Notes under the pieces: model-generated
Database searches by the model: none
Seen by the model: only the letters and a program-made list of their open reading frames with translations
Told to the model about the DNA's origin: nothing
Assembly: GCA_028288585.1 (NCBI GenBank)
Contig: JAQBNL010000069.1
Location: forward strand, 30,948 to 94,947
From: Chitinophagaceae bacterium
Lineage (GTDB): Bacteria > Bacteroidota > Bacteroidia > Chitinophagales > Chitinophagaceae
DNA length: 64,000 nt
Direction: 5' to 3'
Made by a program: the position numbers and the translations under genes
Shown here: piece by piece, positions 1-9,237 of the stretch
How positions within the stretch are numbered: the stretch's first letter is position 1
Layout: every line of letters starts with the position of its first letter

Positions 1-139
1 TACTATGAATTTCATTTTACTATTTTTAGCCTCACCCTCATTCCCTCTCCTATAAAGAGGGAGGCCAGGGATTTGGAAGCGATGAACTTTTGTTTTTTAC
101 ATTTCAACATTATCCTCAATATTCAATTGCATATCTAAC
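1..139. repeat. Intergenic edge with a C-rich hairpin repeat
   Basis: No gene is visible before the stop codon of the acylase gene at 140. A hairpin sits at 43-61 (CCCTCT paired with AGAGGG around a 7-nt loop) inside a run of pyrimidine-rich 'CCTCACCCTCATT' sequence. Similar C-rich hairpins recur between genes in many Bacteroidota genomes, so this may be a copy of a dispersed palindromic repeat. It could also act as a terminator for the leftward-transcribed acylase gene, although no T-run follows on that strand. Confidence 0.4.
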
Positions 140-2596
140 TTATTTAGCGAACGTTATTTTCCCTTTTACACGTTTATCGCTTTCTTCAGATTGCTTCATT
201 ACCCAGATGGCATAATATTTTCCTGCAACCCAGGTATCAATAAAATTGTCGTAATATTTGCTGCCTGGATTTCCGCTTTGCCCGCCGGGATAAACGCCAT
301 AAGCTTCTGTTTGCGGTGTTAATGAAACTATCATTCTCCAGCTGGGACCATGATTGGACTTTGCAGCATTAATACAATGCGTTCCCCCGCCAATTGGTAA
401 ATGAAGCCTGCTGAAGGGGTCTAACTTAGTAAGGTGCACCACTTTGGTATCTTTATACTTTGCCCATTCAAGCCTGCCTTTGCTTTCAGCATCTTTTAAT
501 TCAACAACAGCTTTTTTAAATGAAGCCGTCACCTCATCCGCAAGTGTTTCTGTTGGTGATGTATTTATATCGTCTAAAAATTTAAATGCAGAATCTTTTA
601 ATATTGCTTCCAGTAAAGTGCTTTCATAGGGTTTCATAATAGTTTTAGGAGCTTTGGCAAATTCATCGTTCCACACGGTATCCTCAAAATGCGCCCATGT
701 TAAATAAAATACTGTAGCGCCTTTGGAAGTAACATCATTTCTGAAATCCCATGTTCTTAAAATATTAAAATATTTTTTTTCTTCCGCACTCAATTCATTC
801 TCTTTCATATTTTTCAAAAACACGGGTGCTGCCATTTCTGCAAATACATTATAATTATCTGTTTGCAATTTTTTTATATCATCTACAGTAATATTATTCA
901 TTGCGTTTAACCGGCGGTTAATAGTAATGCCACGATAAGGTGTATACCCGCTGCCAAGATAATAAGGATAGGTAGAATCAGCAGGGCGTTGATTGGCACT
1001 GCTTACAAAATTTCTTTCCGGATTATATTGAAACGGCGTTTCATCCATTGGTATCATTGCCTGCCACATATAGCTGCTGTCAGTGCCGGGCATTATAAAA
1101 TCCCCCTGCCCTTTCCATTTGGCCGGAAATTCTCCCTGTGTTCTTATAGCAATGTCACCGCTCTTTGTTGCGAAAACACAATTTTGTCCCGGTGTATGAA
1201 GATTCACCACAGCTGCTGAATAATCTGCATAATTTTTTGCACGGTTAAGCATGTTAAATATTTTCAGCTCATTACTCGGGTCATGTGCTTTCCATCGCAC
1301 TGCATAATCTCTATTGCCCGTTGTTTTATTACCTGTAAAATTTTTATCAAACATTACGGGTCCAAAAACTGTGTAGGCAACTGTATCAATATAATCAGGT
1401 TTACCTTTTATTTTTATTGCCTCAAATCTGAAGTCAGTTTTTTTCCATTCATTATTAAACCAATATTCCTGCCTGCTCTCATCTTTAAATTTAATTTCAT
1501 AATAATCTCTTACATCTCTTCCGCCATTTGTAAAGCCAAAAGCACAGCTGTCATTAAACCCTATTATAATGCCGGGGGAGCCTGGAAAACTTACACCATA
1601 CGCATTAAAGTTTGGTGTAGATATCTGCATTTCATACCAAAGCGACGGAAGGTTTAAACCCAGGTGTGGATCGTTTGCTAAGATTGGGTAGCCGCTTTGT
1701 GTTTTCTTTCCGCTTACAGCCCAGTTGTTGCTGCCATTATCTTTATCAGGTTTTTGTTCAGTAAGAGATATTGGTGAAGTATTATTAAAGTATAATGAAT
1801 CTGCTGTGGCCGGAATTTTAAGTTCAACTTTTGGTTTTGAATAAACGGTACCCTTTGGAATAATTGGATCAGCAGAATCGGGGATAGCAGGATATAGCTT
1901 TGCAAAATCTTCTTTTGAAAAAAAATTTTTTGCATTGGTCATCTCAAAATCATTTTCATGCGCTGCCAGGTCATATGCCATATATTTTAAAAACAAAGCT
2001 GTTTTAAAATTATTCCATTTTTCAGGCTTGTATCCAATCAACTTATACTCAATAGGTAAACTGCTCTCGTTTAAACTTTCAATCCAGGCATTTACCCCGG
2101 CGGTATAGGCATCACATTCCGACTTCATTACCGTGTCTTTTTCAACTTCCCGTAAAGCATTTTCTGCGGCATATACCATCCCCAGTCTTCTAAATTCCCT
2201 GTCATGATTTAATGCAACGTCACCCACTATTTCACTGGCTCTGCCTGCTGCGGCATGTGTTTGCAACTCCATTTGCCACAAACGAAACTTAGCATGTAAA
2301 TAGCCCTGAACAAAATATGCATCGTTTTCCTGCTCAGCAAAAATGTGGGGTACAAGGCGGTCATCTAAGTAAACATTTACTTTACCCGTAAGCTGGGGAA
2401 AAGAAAGGTTTGCAGTAAAATCTTCATTAACCGGCTCGGCATTTTGCCATATGCCATGTTGAGGGCTTAACAATTTACCCAAAGGCGCCGGCAGCAGTAA
2501 AGAAGTATTCAGAATAATAATTAATGCTGCTGTAATAAAACCGAAAATAATAAAAGGTATAACTCTCATAAATGATTTGGTAATGTAAAATAACAT
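140..2596 (-). CDS. Penicillin acylase family N-terminal nucleophile hydrolase
   Basis: An 818-residue protein of the penicillin amidase / acyl-homoserine-lactone acylase family, which hydrolyses amide-linked acyl groups in the periplasm. Residues 12-31 form one hydrophobic segment (signal anchor or uncleaved signal). The family's alpha-chain region (70-280) is followed by a GSNNWAV motif in which Ser289 is the expected N-terminal nucleophile released by self-cleavage. The conserved 'ANDPHLGL' segment comes soon after. Length fits the family (750-850 residues). The true substrate cannot be read from the sequence: penicillin, AHL or peptide amides are all possible. The gene stands alone on the minus strand and diverges from miaE with only about 50 bp between them. 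Confidence 0.9.
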   Translation of the reverse strand: MLFYITKSFMRVIPFIIFGFITAALIIILNTSLLLPAPLGKLLSPQHGIWQNAEPVNEDFTANLSFPQLTGKVNVYLDDRLVPHIFAEQENDAYFVQGYLHAKFRLWQMELQTHAAAGRASEIVGDVALNHDREFRRLGMVYAAENALREVEKDTVMKSECDAYTAGVNAWIESLNESSLPIEYKLIGYKPEKWNNFKTALFLKYMAYDLAAHENDFEMTNAKNFFSKEDFAKLYPAIPDSADPIIPKGTVYSKPKVELKIPATADSLYFNNTSPISLTEQKPDKDNGSNNWAVSGKKTQSGYPILANDPHLGLNLPSLWYEMQISTPNFNAYGVSFPGSPGIIIGFNDSCAFGFTNGGRDVRDYYEIKFKDESRQEYWFNNEWKKTDFRFEAIKIKGKPDYIDTVAYTVFGPVMFDKNFTGNKTTGNRDYAVRWKAHDPSNELKIFNMLNRAKNYADYSAAVVNLHTPGQNCVFATKSGDIAIRTQGEFPAKWKGQGDFIMPGTDSSYMWQAMIPMDETPFQYNPERNFVSSANQRPADSTYPYYLGSGYTPYRGITINRRLNAMNNITVDDIKKLQTDNYNVFAEMAAPVFLKNMKENELSAEEKKYFNILRTWDFRNDVTSKGATVFYLTWAHFEDTVWNDEFAKAPKTIMKPYESTLLEAILKDSAFKFLDDINTSPTETLADEVTASFKKAVVELKDAESKGRLEWAKYKDTKVVHLTKLDPFSRLHLPIGGGTHCINAAKSNHGPSWRMIVSLTPQTEAYGVYPGGQSGNPGSKYYDNFIDTWVAGKYYAIWVMKQSEESDKRVKGKITFAK

Positions 2597-2649
2597 AAAA
2601 AAGTAACCAGTGATAAGTTATCGGTAATAAGTTGTAAGTATTTTTGAGC

Positions 2650-3258
2650 ATGGATATTTCACAGGATACAAAGAATATTTTAGGATTGCAATTGCCCACT
2701 GACCCACGATGGGTTGACCTGGCAAGTATTTCCCTGGAAGATATTTTAACTGACCATGCTTACTGCGAGCAAAAGGCTGCCAACACCTGCATTTCTCTTA
2801 TAACAAAATATAGTGATAAAGATGATTTAGTTAATGAGCTTTCTCCAATTGTAACAGAGGAATGGGGCCACTTTCGTTTGGTGCTTGCTGAATTAAGAAA
2901 AAGAAACCTGCAGTTGGGCAAACAACGTAAAGATGAATATGTAAATAAACTTTTAGCGTTTCAAAAAAAAGGTGGCAACCCTGAAGAACGGTTTTTAGAC
3001 CTCCTTTTAACTATGGCTTTAATTGAGGCACGCAGCTGTGAACGTTTTAAACGATTAAGTGAAGGGCTGGCGGATGAATACATGAGAAATTTTTACAGGA
3101 AGTTTATGGAAAGCGAGGCCGGTCATTATACCTTGTTTATAACCTTGGCAGAAACCTATATTGCAAAAGAAAGAGTTAGGGTAAGATGGAAAGAGTGGCT
3201 TGCCTATGAAGCAGGTGTAATACAAAATTTAGAAGTTAGAGGAGACAGGGTACATTGA
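2650..3258 (+). CDS. miaE: tRNA-(ms2io6A37) hydroxylase MiaE
   Basis: A di-iron, ferritin-like monooxygenase that hydroxylates the isopentenyl group of ms2i6A37 in tRNAs reading U-starting codons. From the ATG at 2650 the protein has 202 residues. Six ligand-type residues are visible: Glu40, Glu71-x-x-His74, Glu126 (or Glu131) and Glu156-x-x-His159, in the MiaE order and spacing. A TTG two codons upstream (2644) would also open the frame, but the ATG is the more natural start. The gene is divergent from the acylase gene. MiaE acts after MiaA and MiaB, neither of which is in this window. Confidence 0.9.
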   Translation: MDISQDTKNILGLQLPTDPRWVDLASISLEDILTDHAYCEQKAANTCISLITKYSDKDDLVNELSPIVTEEWGHFRLVLAELRKRNLQLGKQRKDEYVNKLLAFQKKGGNPEERFLDLLLTMALIEARSCERFKRLSEGLADEYMRNFYRKFMESEAGHYTLFITLAETYIAKERVRVRWKEWLAYEAGVIQNLEVRGDRVH

Positions 3259-3351
3259 TTTATACAAAAAATAACTTTACGTTATACAACTGCCCCGGTT
3301 ATTAAATATATTTTTGAGAATATTTTTTAATCATTAACCACTGAACCACTA

Positions 3352-4071
3352 ATGAAATTATTTATTATTGCAGCACTGCTGCTTATTTCAATTTCTTCTT
3401 TTGCCCAAAGTAATATTTTAAAATCCACCCGTAACAGTGCAATAAAAATAGATGGCGATGCATCAGAATGGAGCCAACCTCTAAGGTTCTATGATAAGGA
3501 TACCAAACTATTTTTTGATTTCTCTAACGATGATTCTCATTTATTTCTATGCTTTCAAACTAATGATAATGCAGAGCAAATGAAAATCATGCTTGCAGGA
3601 ATGACAGTTACATTAAAGATAAAAGGCAATGGTAAAGCTTCCATAAAGTTTCCCCTGCAGCAAGCTGAAAAAAACATGATGCAGGTGAAAGGCTTTAAAA
3701 CAAAAGATGGAGTAATTGCGGCAAATGATAACTCAGGAATAAACGTTTCAATTGGCCGAAGTGATAATAACCTGGCATATGAAATTGCAATCCCATTAAA
3801 AGAATTATCAGGAGATGATTATATAAAAGACTTTGATAAAGACCTTGAGCTTACAGTGGAAATTCATCCTTTAAAACAACCCGGTTCAGGTGATGAAAAA
3901 AACTATTCAGGAGGACAAGGTGGTGGCAGAGGAAAAATGGGTGGTGGTGGTGGCGGACAAGGCAGAGGTGGCGGGCAGAGAAATGATGAAAGCAGCCCCG
4001 AACATAATACAGATAGAACAAGTATGTCTGAAAAAACAGAATTCAAACAAAAGTTTACGCTGACAAAATAA
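3352..4071 (+). CDS. Secreted protein with CBM9-like N-terminal part and Gly-rich tail
   Basis: A 239-residue protein of unassigned function. Residues 1-18 are a clear signal peptide ending at 'SFAQ'. The next part carries a 'DGDASEW' motif followed by 'KLFFDFSNDDSHLFLC', the pattern seen at the start of carbohydrate-binding family 9 / DOMON-like beta-sandwich domains. A low-complexity stretch at about residues 183-210 is almost pure Gly with Arg and Gln, followed by a charged tail. The gene starts about 90 bp after miaE and ends about 50 bp before the MFS gene, all on the same strand. Binding of a sugar or of the cell surface is a guess from the domain. Confidence 0.65.
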   Translation: MKLFIIAALLLISISSFAQSNILKSTRNSAIKIDGDASEWSQPLRFYDKDTKLFFDFSNDDSHLFLCFQTNDNAEQMKIMLAGMTVTLKIKGNGKASIKFPLQQAEKNMMQVKGFKTKDGVIAANDNSGINVSIGRSDNNLAYEIAIPLKELSGDDYIKDFDKDLELTVEIHPLKQPGSGDEKNYSGGQGGGRGKMGGGGGGQGRGGGQRNDESSPEHNTDRTSMSEKTEFKQKFTLTK

Positions 4072-4118
4072 ATTGTATCCATATTATTTGCAGGCAGGGT
4101 TTTTGAGACACCCCGTTC

Positions 4119-5429
4119 ATGGCAAACCAGGCGGATATTTCTGAGGTAAATATATCGGAAAGAAAAAGTGAGGGATGGATAAATAAGATCTCCTCTACAT
4201 TTCCTGCATTGCAAAGCAGGAATTATAAATTATATTTTAGCGGGCAGTTATTTTCACTTATTGGTACCTGGCTGCAAATTGTTGCAGAAGGCTGGCTTGT
4301 TTTAAAACTAACTAACTCTGCTTTTCTTATTGGCCTTGTTGCCGCTCTTGCCACACTTCCTTCGCTTTTATTCACACTTTTTGGAGGAGTGATCGTGGAC
4401 AGGTTCCCTAAAAGAAAAATATTATTGATAACGCAATCATGCGCTATGGTACTGGCATTAATATATGGAACGCTTACTCTTTTAAACGTCATCACCATTT
4501 GGGAAATAGGACTATTGGCTTTTTTATTAGGATTAGTTGGCGCTGTAGATGCACCGGCACGACAATCTTTTGTATCGGAAATCGTAAATAAAGATCAGCT
4601 TCCGTCAGCCATTGCACTTAACTCAGGGGCATTTAATTCAGCACGGGTCATTGGTCCCGGTATTGCCGGAATTTTAATTGCGATAACAGGGCCAGGCGGT
4701 GCATTTATAGTTAACGGATTAAGTTATATCGCTGTTATCATTGCTTTATTAAATATGCAATTAAACAAAATTTCGGTACGCAAAAAGCAAAATGCATTTA
4801 CCGCAATTAAAGACGGCTTATCATACTCATTTGCTCACCCGATCATTCGTACACTCATAATTCTTACAGGTATCTCTTCCATTTTTGGATGGTCGTACAC
4901 CACCCTTATGCCATACATAGCACATAATAAATTTCATTTAGATGCCGCAGGATTGGGCTCTTTATATGTTGCCACGGGGTTGGGGGCTTTACTGGCTACT
5001 GTAATTATTTCGATATTTTCCAAAAAAGTTTCGCCGGTTACATTTATAATAGGCGGCAATATGTTGTTTGCTGTAAGTCTTCTTTTATTCAGTAATATAA
5101 AAAATTATCACATAGCACTGGTATTGCTATTTATTGCAGGTATTGGTTTAATAAGCCAGTTCTCTACTATAAATACTACCATACAAAGTTTAGTGAAAGA
5201 TGAATTTAGAGGGAGAGTAATGAGTATTTATGTATTAATGTTCTTAGGGCTTGCCCCCATTGGTAATTTTGAAGTGGGATGGCTGTCAGAAAAATGGGGA
5301 ACTGATTTTGCGATAAGCTTCGGTGCTGTAGTTGTTTTTATTTCAGGACTTACGATTTATTTAGCAAGAAATAAAATAAGAGAAGCGCATGCTGAATATA
5401 AGAGCGAACAAATAACTCATCCTGCATAA
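4119..5429 (+). CDS. MFS transporter of the EntS-like (MFS_3) type
   Basis: A 436-residue major facilitator protein with about 12 hydrophobic helices. The first helix pair begins 'NYKLYFSGQLFSLIGTW', followed by the loop 'GGVIVDRFPKRKILL', the MFS motif A in the form typical of enterobactin-exporter-like permeases. A 'DAPARQSF' motif lies in the 4/5 region. Such proteins are usually drug or siderophore exporters; the substrate is unknown here. The start codon at 4119 gives a roughly 30-residue cytoplasmic N-terminus before the first helix. Confidence 0.88.
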   Translation: MANQADISEVNISERKSEGWINKISSTFPALQSRNYKLYFSGQLFSLIGTWLQIVAEGWLVLKLTNSAFLIGLVAALATLPSLLFTLFGGVIVDRFPKRKILLITQSCAMVLALIYGTLTLLNVITIWEIGLLAFLLGLVGAVDAPARQSFVSEIVNKDQLPSAIALNSGAFNSARVIGPGIAGILIAITGPGGAFIVNGLSYIAVIIALLNMQLNKISVRKKQNAFTAIKDGLSYSFAHPIIRTLIILTGISSIFGWSYTTLMPYIAHNKFHLDAAGLGSLYVATGLGALLATVIISIFSKKVSPVTFIIGGNMLFAVSLLLFSNIKNYHIALVLLFIAGIGLISQFSTINTTIQSLVKDEFRGRVMSIYVLMFLGLAPIGNFEVGWLSEKWGTDFAISFGAVVVFISGLTIYLARNKIREAHAEYKSEQITHPA

Positions 5430-5443
5430 CATAGGAATAATCG

Positions 5444-5857
5444 TTAAAAAATTAAAACAAAAGTTCCTCCAATAATAAGCAAGGCGCCAACAGTGGTTTT
5501 CATCGTTAAAGGTTCTCCTAAAAAAATTACGGCTAAAATAATCGCTATTGCGACGCTCATTTTATCAACCGGCGCTACCTGCGAAACTTTCCCCAGTTGC
5601 AATGCCTTAAAATAAAATATCCATGATAACCCCGTTGCAATACCTGAAAGACACAGGAATAAAATATTTTGTTTTGATAGTGTGCTTATAGTTGAAGTGC
5701 TGCCCCTGAAAAATGCAATGCCCCATGCAAGAATTAGAATAACAACTGTCCGGATAGCAGTCGCCAGGTCTGTATCAACTCCTTTAATTCCAACCTTGGC
5801 AAAGATGGCTGTAAGGGCTGCAAATAATGCAGAGAGTAAAGCATATATCCACCACAT
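5444..5857 (-). CDS. Single-domain EamA/DMT-type small membrane transporter
   Basis: A 137-residue protein with five predicted helices, covering one EamA unit rather than the usual two. It opens with 'WWIYALLSALFAALTAIFAKVGI' type sequence (a helix with an AKVG exit), and ends in a hydrophobic helix 'GALLIIGGTFVLIF'. Half-length EamA proteins work as dimers, as SMR transporters do. It lies 18 bp downstream of the luciferase-like gene on the same strand, so the two are probably co-transcribed. Substrate unknown. Confidence 0.85.
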   Translation of the reverse strand: MWWIYALLSALFAALTAIFAKVGIKGVDTDLATAIRTVVILILAWGIAFFRGSTSTISTLSKQNILFLCLSGIATGLSWIFYFKALQLGKVSQVAPVDKMSVAIAIILAVIFLGEPLTMKTTVGALLIIGGTFVLIF

Positions 5858-5875
5858 ATAAATAGGTTTTTAGTT

Positions 5876-6886
5876 TTAATTTATTCCTTTAAAGAATGGC
5901 GCTATTAATTCATAAGAATGAATTTTAGCAGCGTTGTCATAAATATAGGATGCCACCATTATTTCATCCACACCCGTATCATCTAAAAAAGTTTGCAACC
6001 TTTTATGAACAGTTTCTGCACTGCCAATAAAAGTGTATTGCATCATCTGCTTTACTGCTGCCTCTTCATATTCGCTCCAAACGCCATCCATACTTTTTAT
6101 TGGAGGTTGTAGGGGCATTCGTTTATTGGTTACAATGCCCATAGCAAGGCGGTAGAAAGAACTGGCAAGATATTGTGCCTCCTCATCCGTATCGGCTGCA
6201 ATTATATTTATGCAAGTCATTGAATAAGGTTGCTGCAATTCGCCGGAGGGTGTAAACCGCTGGCGATATAATTTTAATGCCTCCTGCAAAAGTGCAGGTG
6301 CAAAGTGAGCGGCAAATGCGAAAGGCAAACCCAGTACGGCAGCCAGTTGTGCACTGTAAGTACTGGAACCTAAAAGCCATATAGGTACTTGTGTTCCTTC
6401 GCCCGGTATAGCACGAACTTTTGTTCCGACGCTTCGTGGCGCTAAATAATTTTTGAGTTCTATAACATCCTGCGGAAAGTCATCTATATTGCCATTTAAA
6501 TTTCTGCGTAACGCAAAAGAAGTAAGCTGGTCTGTGCCTGGCGCCCTGCCTAACCCAAGGTCAATTCTGCCGGGATAAAGTGATTCCAGCGTACCGAATT
6601 GTTCTGCAATAATTAATGGTGCATGATTGGGAAGCATAACGCCGCCTGCGCCTACACGAATGGATGAAGTGCCCGCAGCTATGTAGCCAATTAATACCGA
6701 TGTTGCAGAACTGGCAATGTTTTCCATATTGTGATGTTCGGCAAACCAATAACGGTTGTAACCCAATTGCTCTACACGCTTTGCAACCTGCAGGCTCTTT
6801 CTGAAAGAATCTGCGGGAATATCTCCCTGTACTATTGTTGCCAGGTCGAGCACACTTACGGGTATGTCACTTAATTTTTTCTTCAT
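5876..6886 (-). CDS. LLM-class flavin-dependent oxidoreductase
   Basis: A 336-residue bacterial-luciferase-like protein (TIM barrel using reduced FMN, or F420 in some relatives). Visible landmarks are 'YWFAEHHNM' near residue 46, '[19 protein letters not shown]' around 70-88 and 'DLGLGRAPG', all characteristic of the luciferase-like group 1 family. The substrate is not predictable; relatives oxidise small organic molecules. It is transcribed leftward with the EamA gene and diverges from the GH1 gene, with about 210 bp of AT-rich sequence between them that should carry both promoters. Confidence 0.88.
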   Translation of the reverse strand: MKKKLSDIPVSVLDLATIVQGDIPADSFRKSLQVAKRVEQLGYNRYWFAEHHNMENIASSATSVLIGYIAAGTSSIRVGAGGVMLPNHAPLIIAEQFGTLESLYPGRIDLGLGRAPGTDQLTSFALRRNLNGNIDDFPQDVIELKNYLAPRSVGTKVRAIPGEGTQVPIWLLGSSTYSAQLAAVLGLPFAFAAHFAPALLQEALKLYRQRFTPSGELQQPYSMTCINIIAADTDEEAQYLASSFYRLAMGIVTNKRMPLQPPIKSMDGVWSEYEEAAVKQMMQYTFIGSAETVHKRLQTFLDDTGVDEIMVASYIYDNAAKIHSYELIAPFFKGIN

Positions 6887-7098
6887 GTATTTTTTTATGT
6901 CTATATCCTTTACAAAAATGCTTCCTAAATACTAAACATGACAGGGTAACAGCATTTACAAAAAAATTTATTAAAATTGTACTTCAAACCATAATAATTT
7001 TCTCACACATTTGTTATTTTATACTTACACAAAATATTAAACGTTCATAGTTGGAACGGGCATTGCTATAATTATAGATTTATTAATTTTTTATAAGA

Positions 7099-8307
7099 AT
7101 GAGCACTAATAAATTCATGTTTGCTACGGGAATTGAAAACAGCTACCCTACTATTACTTTAGCCGACGGTACAATTAAGCGGGTAGATGAAATGGAGAAG
7201 ACCGGCCATTATAAATATTGGAAAGATGATTTCAGACTGACTAAAGAAATGGGTATTGAGCATCTCCGTTATGGCACTCCATATTTTTCTTTACACCAGG
7301 GCCCGGGAAAATACGACTGGAGCTTTAGTGATGAGGTTTTTAATGAAATGAAAGAGCTTGGCATTATTCCCCTGGTTGACCTTTGCCACTTTGGCGTACC
7401 TGACTGGATAGGAAATTTTCAAAACCCAGACTGGCCTAACTATTTTGCTGAATATGCTGAAGCCTTTGCAACGCGTTATCCTTATTTACAGTTTTATACT
7501 CCCATAAACGAAATATTTATTGCTGCAATGTTCAGCGGGCAATATGGCTGGTGGAATGAATGCAAAAGCGATGAACGCTCATTTGTTACCGCCTTAAAAC
7601 ACTTATGCAAGGCAAATGTGCTTGCCTCCAAGGCTATCTTAAAAGTTCAGCCTGATGTGTATTTTATACAGAGTGAATCATCAGAATATTTTCATGCTGA
7701 AGACCCAACCTGCCAGCCGCAATGCGATTTTTTAAATCAAAAAAGATTTCTTTCTCTCGACCTTACCTACGGACATTCAGTTGATGTAACCACTTATAAA
7801 TATTTAATGGAAAACGGGATGACGGATGAGGAATATACATGGTTTCATCAAAACCAGATGAAAGATAAAAGCCGCTGCATAATGGGTAACGATTATTATA
7901 TAACCAATGAACACATGGTTCACCCCAATGGCAGCACAAGCCCGGCCGGAGAGATATTCGGATATTATGTTATTACCCACCAGTACTTTCGCCGTTACCG
8001 GTTGCCGGTAATGCATACTGAAACAAATATTACCGAGCCATTTTCTGTACACTGGCTTCGCAAGCAATGGGCAAATGTGTATCGCTTAAAACAGGATGGA
8101 GTACCCATAGTAGGTTTTACATGGTATAGCCTCATTGACCAGGTTGACTGGGACAGTGCATTGCGTAATGACGATGGCATTGTAAACTCACTGGGCCTTT
8201 ATGATCTTGATAGAAAGATACGCCAGGTAGGAATAGAATATAAAAACCTTATTACCCAATGGCAGGATGTACTGGCAAGGGAAAGCTTTGGTGTACATAT
8301 TTTTTAA
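7099..8307 (+). CDS. Glycoside hydrolase family 1-like enzyme
   Basis: A 402-residue TIM-barrel protein resembling family 1 glycosidases (beta-glucosidase type). The acid/base residue is in 'TPINEIF' (Glu138) and the likely nucleophile is Glu308 in 'MHTETN', which replaces the usual 'TENG' of GH1. 'HFGVPDW' matches the GH1 'H-x-x-x-P-x-W/L' segment after strand beta3. It has no signal peptide, so it is cytoplasmic. At 402 residues it is shorter than the 440-480 usual for GH1, and the nucleophile motif is divergent, so it may act on an unusual glycoside. It faces HMG-CoA lyase convergently. Confidence 0.8.
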   Translation: MSTNKFMFATGIENSYPTITLADGTIKRVDEMEKTGHYKYWKDDFRLTKEMGIEHLRYGTPYFSLHQGPGKYDWSFSDEVFNEMKELGIIPLVDLCHFGVPDWIGNFQNPDWPNYFAEYAEAFATRYPYLQFYTPINEIFIAAMFSGQYGWWNECKSDERSFVTALKHLCKANVLASKAILKVQPDVYFIQSESSEYFHAEDPTCQPQCDFLNQKRFLSLDLTYGHSVDVTTYKYLMENGMTDEEYTWFHQNQMKDKSRCIMGNDYYITNEHMVHPNGSTSPAGEIFGYYVITHQYFRRYRLPVMHTETNITEPFSVHWLRKQWANVYRLKQDGVPIVGFTWYSLIDQVDWDSALRNDDGIVNSLGLYDLDRKIRQVGIEYKNLITQWQDVLARESFGVHIF

Positions 8308-8320
8308 ATTCATTTTGAAC

Positions 8321-9178
8321 TTAAACAAAAATTTGGTTGGCAATAATAAGCGCTTCTTCCAATGCTGCTCTATCTATACCAGGCAGCAAACTTTTTTCTT
8401 CAAAATATGGTATCAGTAATTCTGAATTTATATTCCCTACCAGGTCATCATTTGCCATAGGGCATCCGCCAATTCCCTTTAAAGCGCCATCAAATCTTTT
8501 ACAGCCGGCCTGTAATGCAGCATCAATTTTCTCTTTCCAGTTAGCGGCTGTTGAGTGTAAATGAACACCTATTTCGATAGCAGTATATTTTGGAATTAAA
8601 ATATCCAGGATAGAGGAAACCTGCGCCGGCAAAGCCACCCCAACTGTATCAGCCATTGAAATAATTTTTATTCCCAAATTAATAAGTTTATCAACCCATT
8701 GCATTACAATTTCTTCATTATAAACATCGCCATAGGGATTGCCAAATCCCATAGAAATATATACTACCAGTTGTTTCTTATTCTTTATGCAAATCTCCTG
8801 TATCTGCCCTACTGTTTGCAGCGATTCTTCGATGGTGCTATTGGTATTTCTTTTTTGAAATGTTTCAGAAATGGAAAAAGGAAATCCCAGGTAAGTAATC
8901 TCATCAAAGGCTACGGCTTCTTCTGCTCCCCGTAAATTAGCTACAATGGCCAGAAGCTTTGTTTTACTATTTGCCAATTGCAAACTGCGTATTACTTCTT
9001 TAGTATCTGCCATTTGCGGGATTACTTTTGGCGAAACAAAACTTCCAAAATCTATAGTGTCAAAACCAACTTTTAATAATGTATTTATATACTCTGCTTT
9101 TTTTGCTGTGGGAATAAAATGCTTCCATCCCTGCATGGCATCCCTCGGGCATTCAACTAAATGAATTTTATTTTCCAT
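8321..9178 (-). CDS. Hydroxymethylglutaryl-CoA lyase
   Basis: A 285-residue member of the HMGL/DRE-TIM metallolyase family, which splits HMG-CoA into acetyl-CoA and acetoacetate in leucine and ketone metabolism. 'VECPRDAMQG' corresponds to the DRE-TIM 'GPRDGLQ' motif, and 'GIGGCPMAND' near the C-terminus matches the HMGL signature with its catalytic Cys. 'GVHLHSTAANW' supplies the metal-binding HxH. The Met at 9178 is preferred; an in-frame Met three codons upstream (9187) is possible. Other members of the leucine pathway are not in the window. Confidence 0.87.
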   Translation of the reverse strand: MENKIHLVECPRDAMQGWKHFIPTAKKAEYINTLLKVGFDTIDFGSFVSPKVIPQMADTKEVIRSLQLANSKTKLLAIVANLRGAEEAVAFDEITYLGFPFSISETFQKRNTNSTIEESLQTVGQIQEICIKNKKQLVVYISMGFGNPYGDVYNEEIVMQWVDKLINLGIKIISMADTVGVALPAQVSSILDILIPKYTAIEIGVHLHSTAANWKEKIDAALQAGCKRFDGALKGIGGCPMANDDLVGNINSELLIPYFEEKSLLPGIDRAALEEALIIANQIFV

Positions 9179-9237
9179 CAAATGCAATTTAACAGTAAAA
9201 TACTTGCGGCAAAACTCTTTAAATACGAAATTTACTA

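Noticed and set aside
3903..4214. Pro-rich minus-strand ORF of 103 residues
   Set aside because: It is the antisense of the Gly-rich repeat of the plus-strand secreted protein; low complexity explains the open frame.
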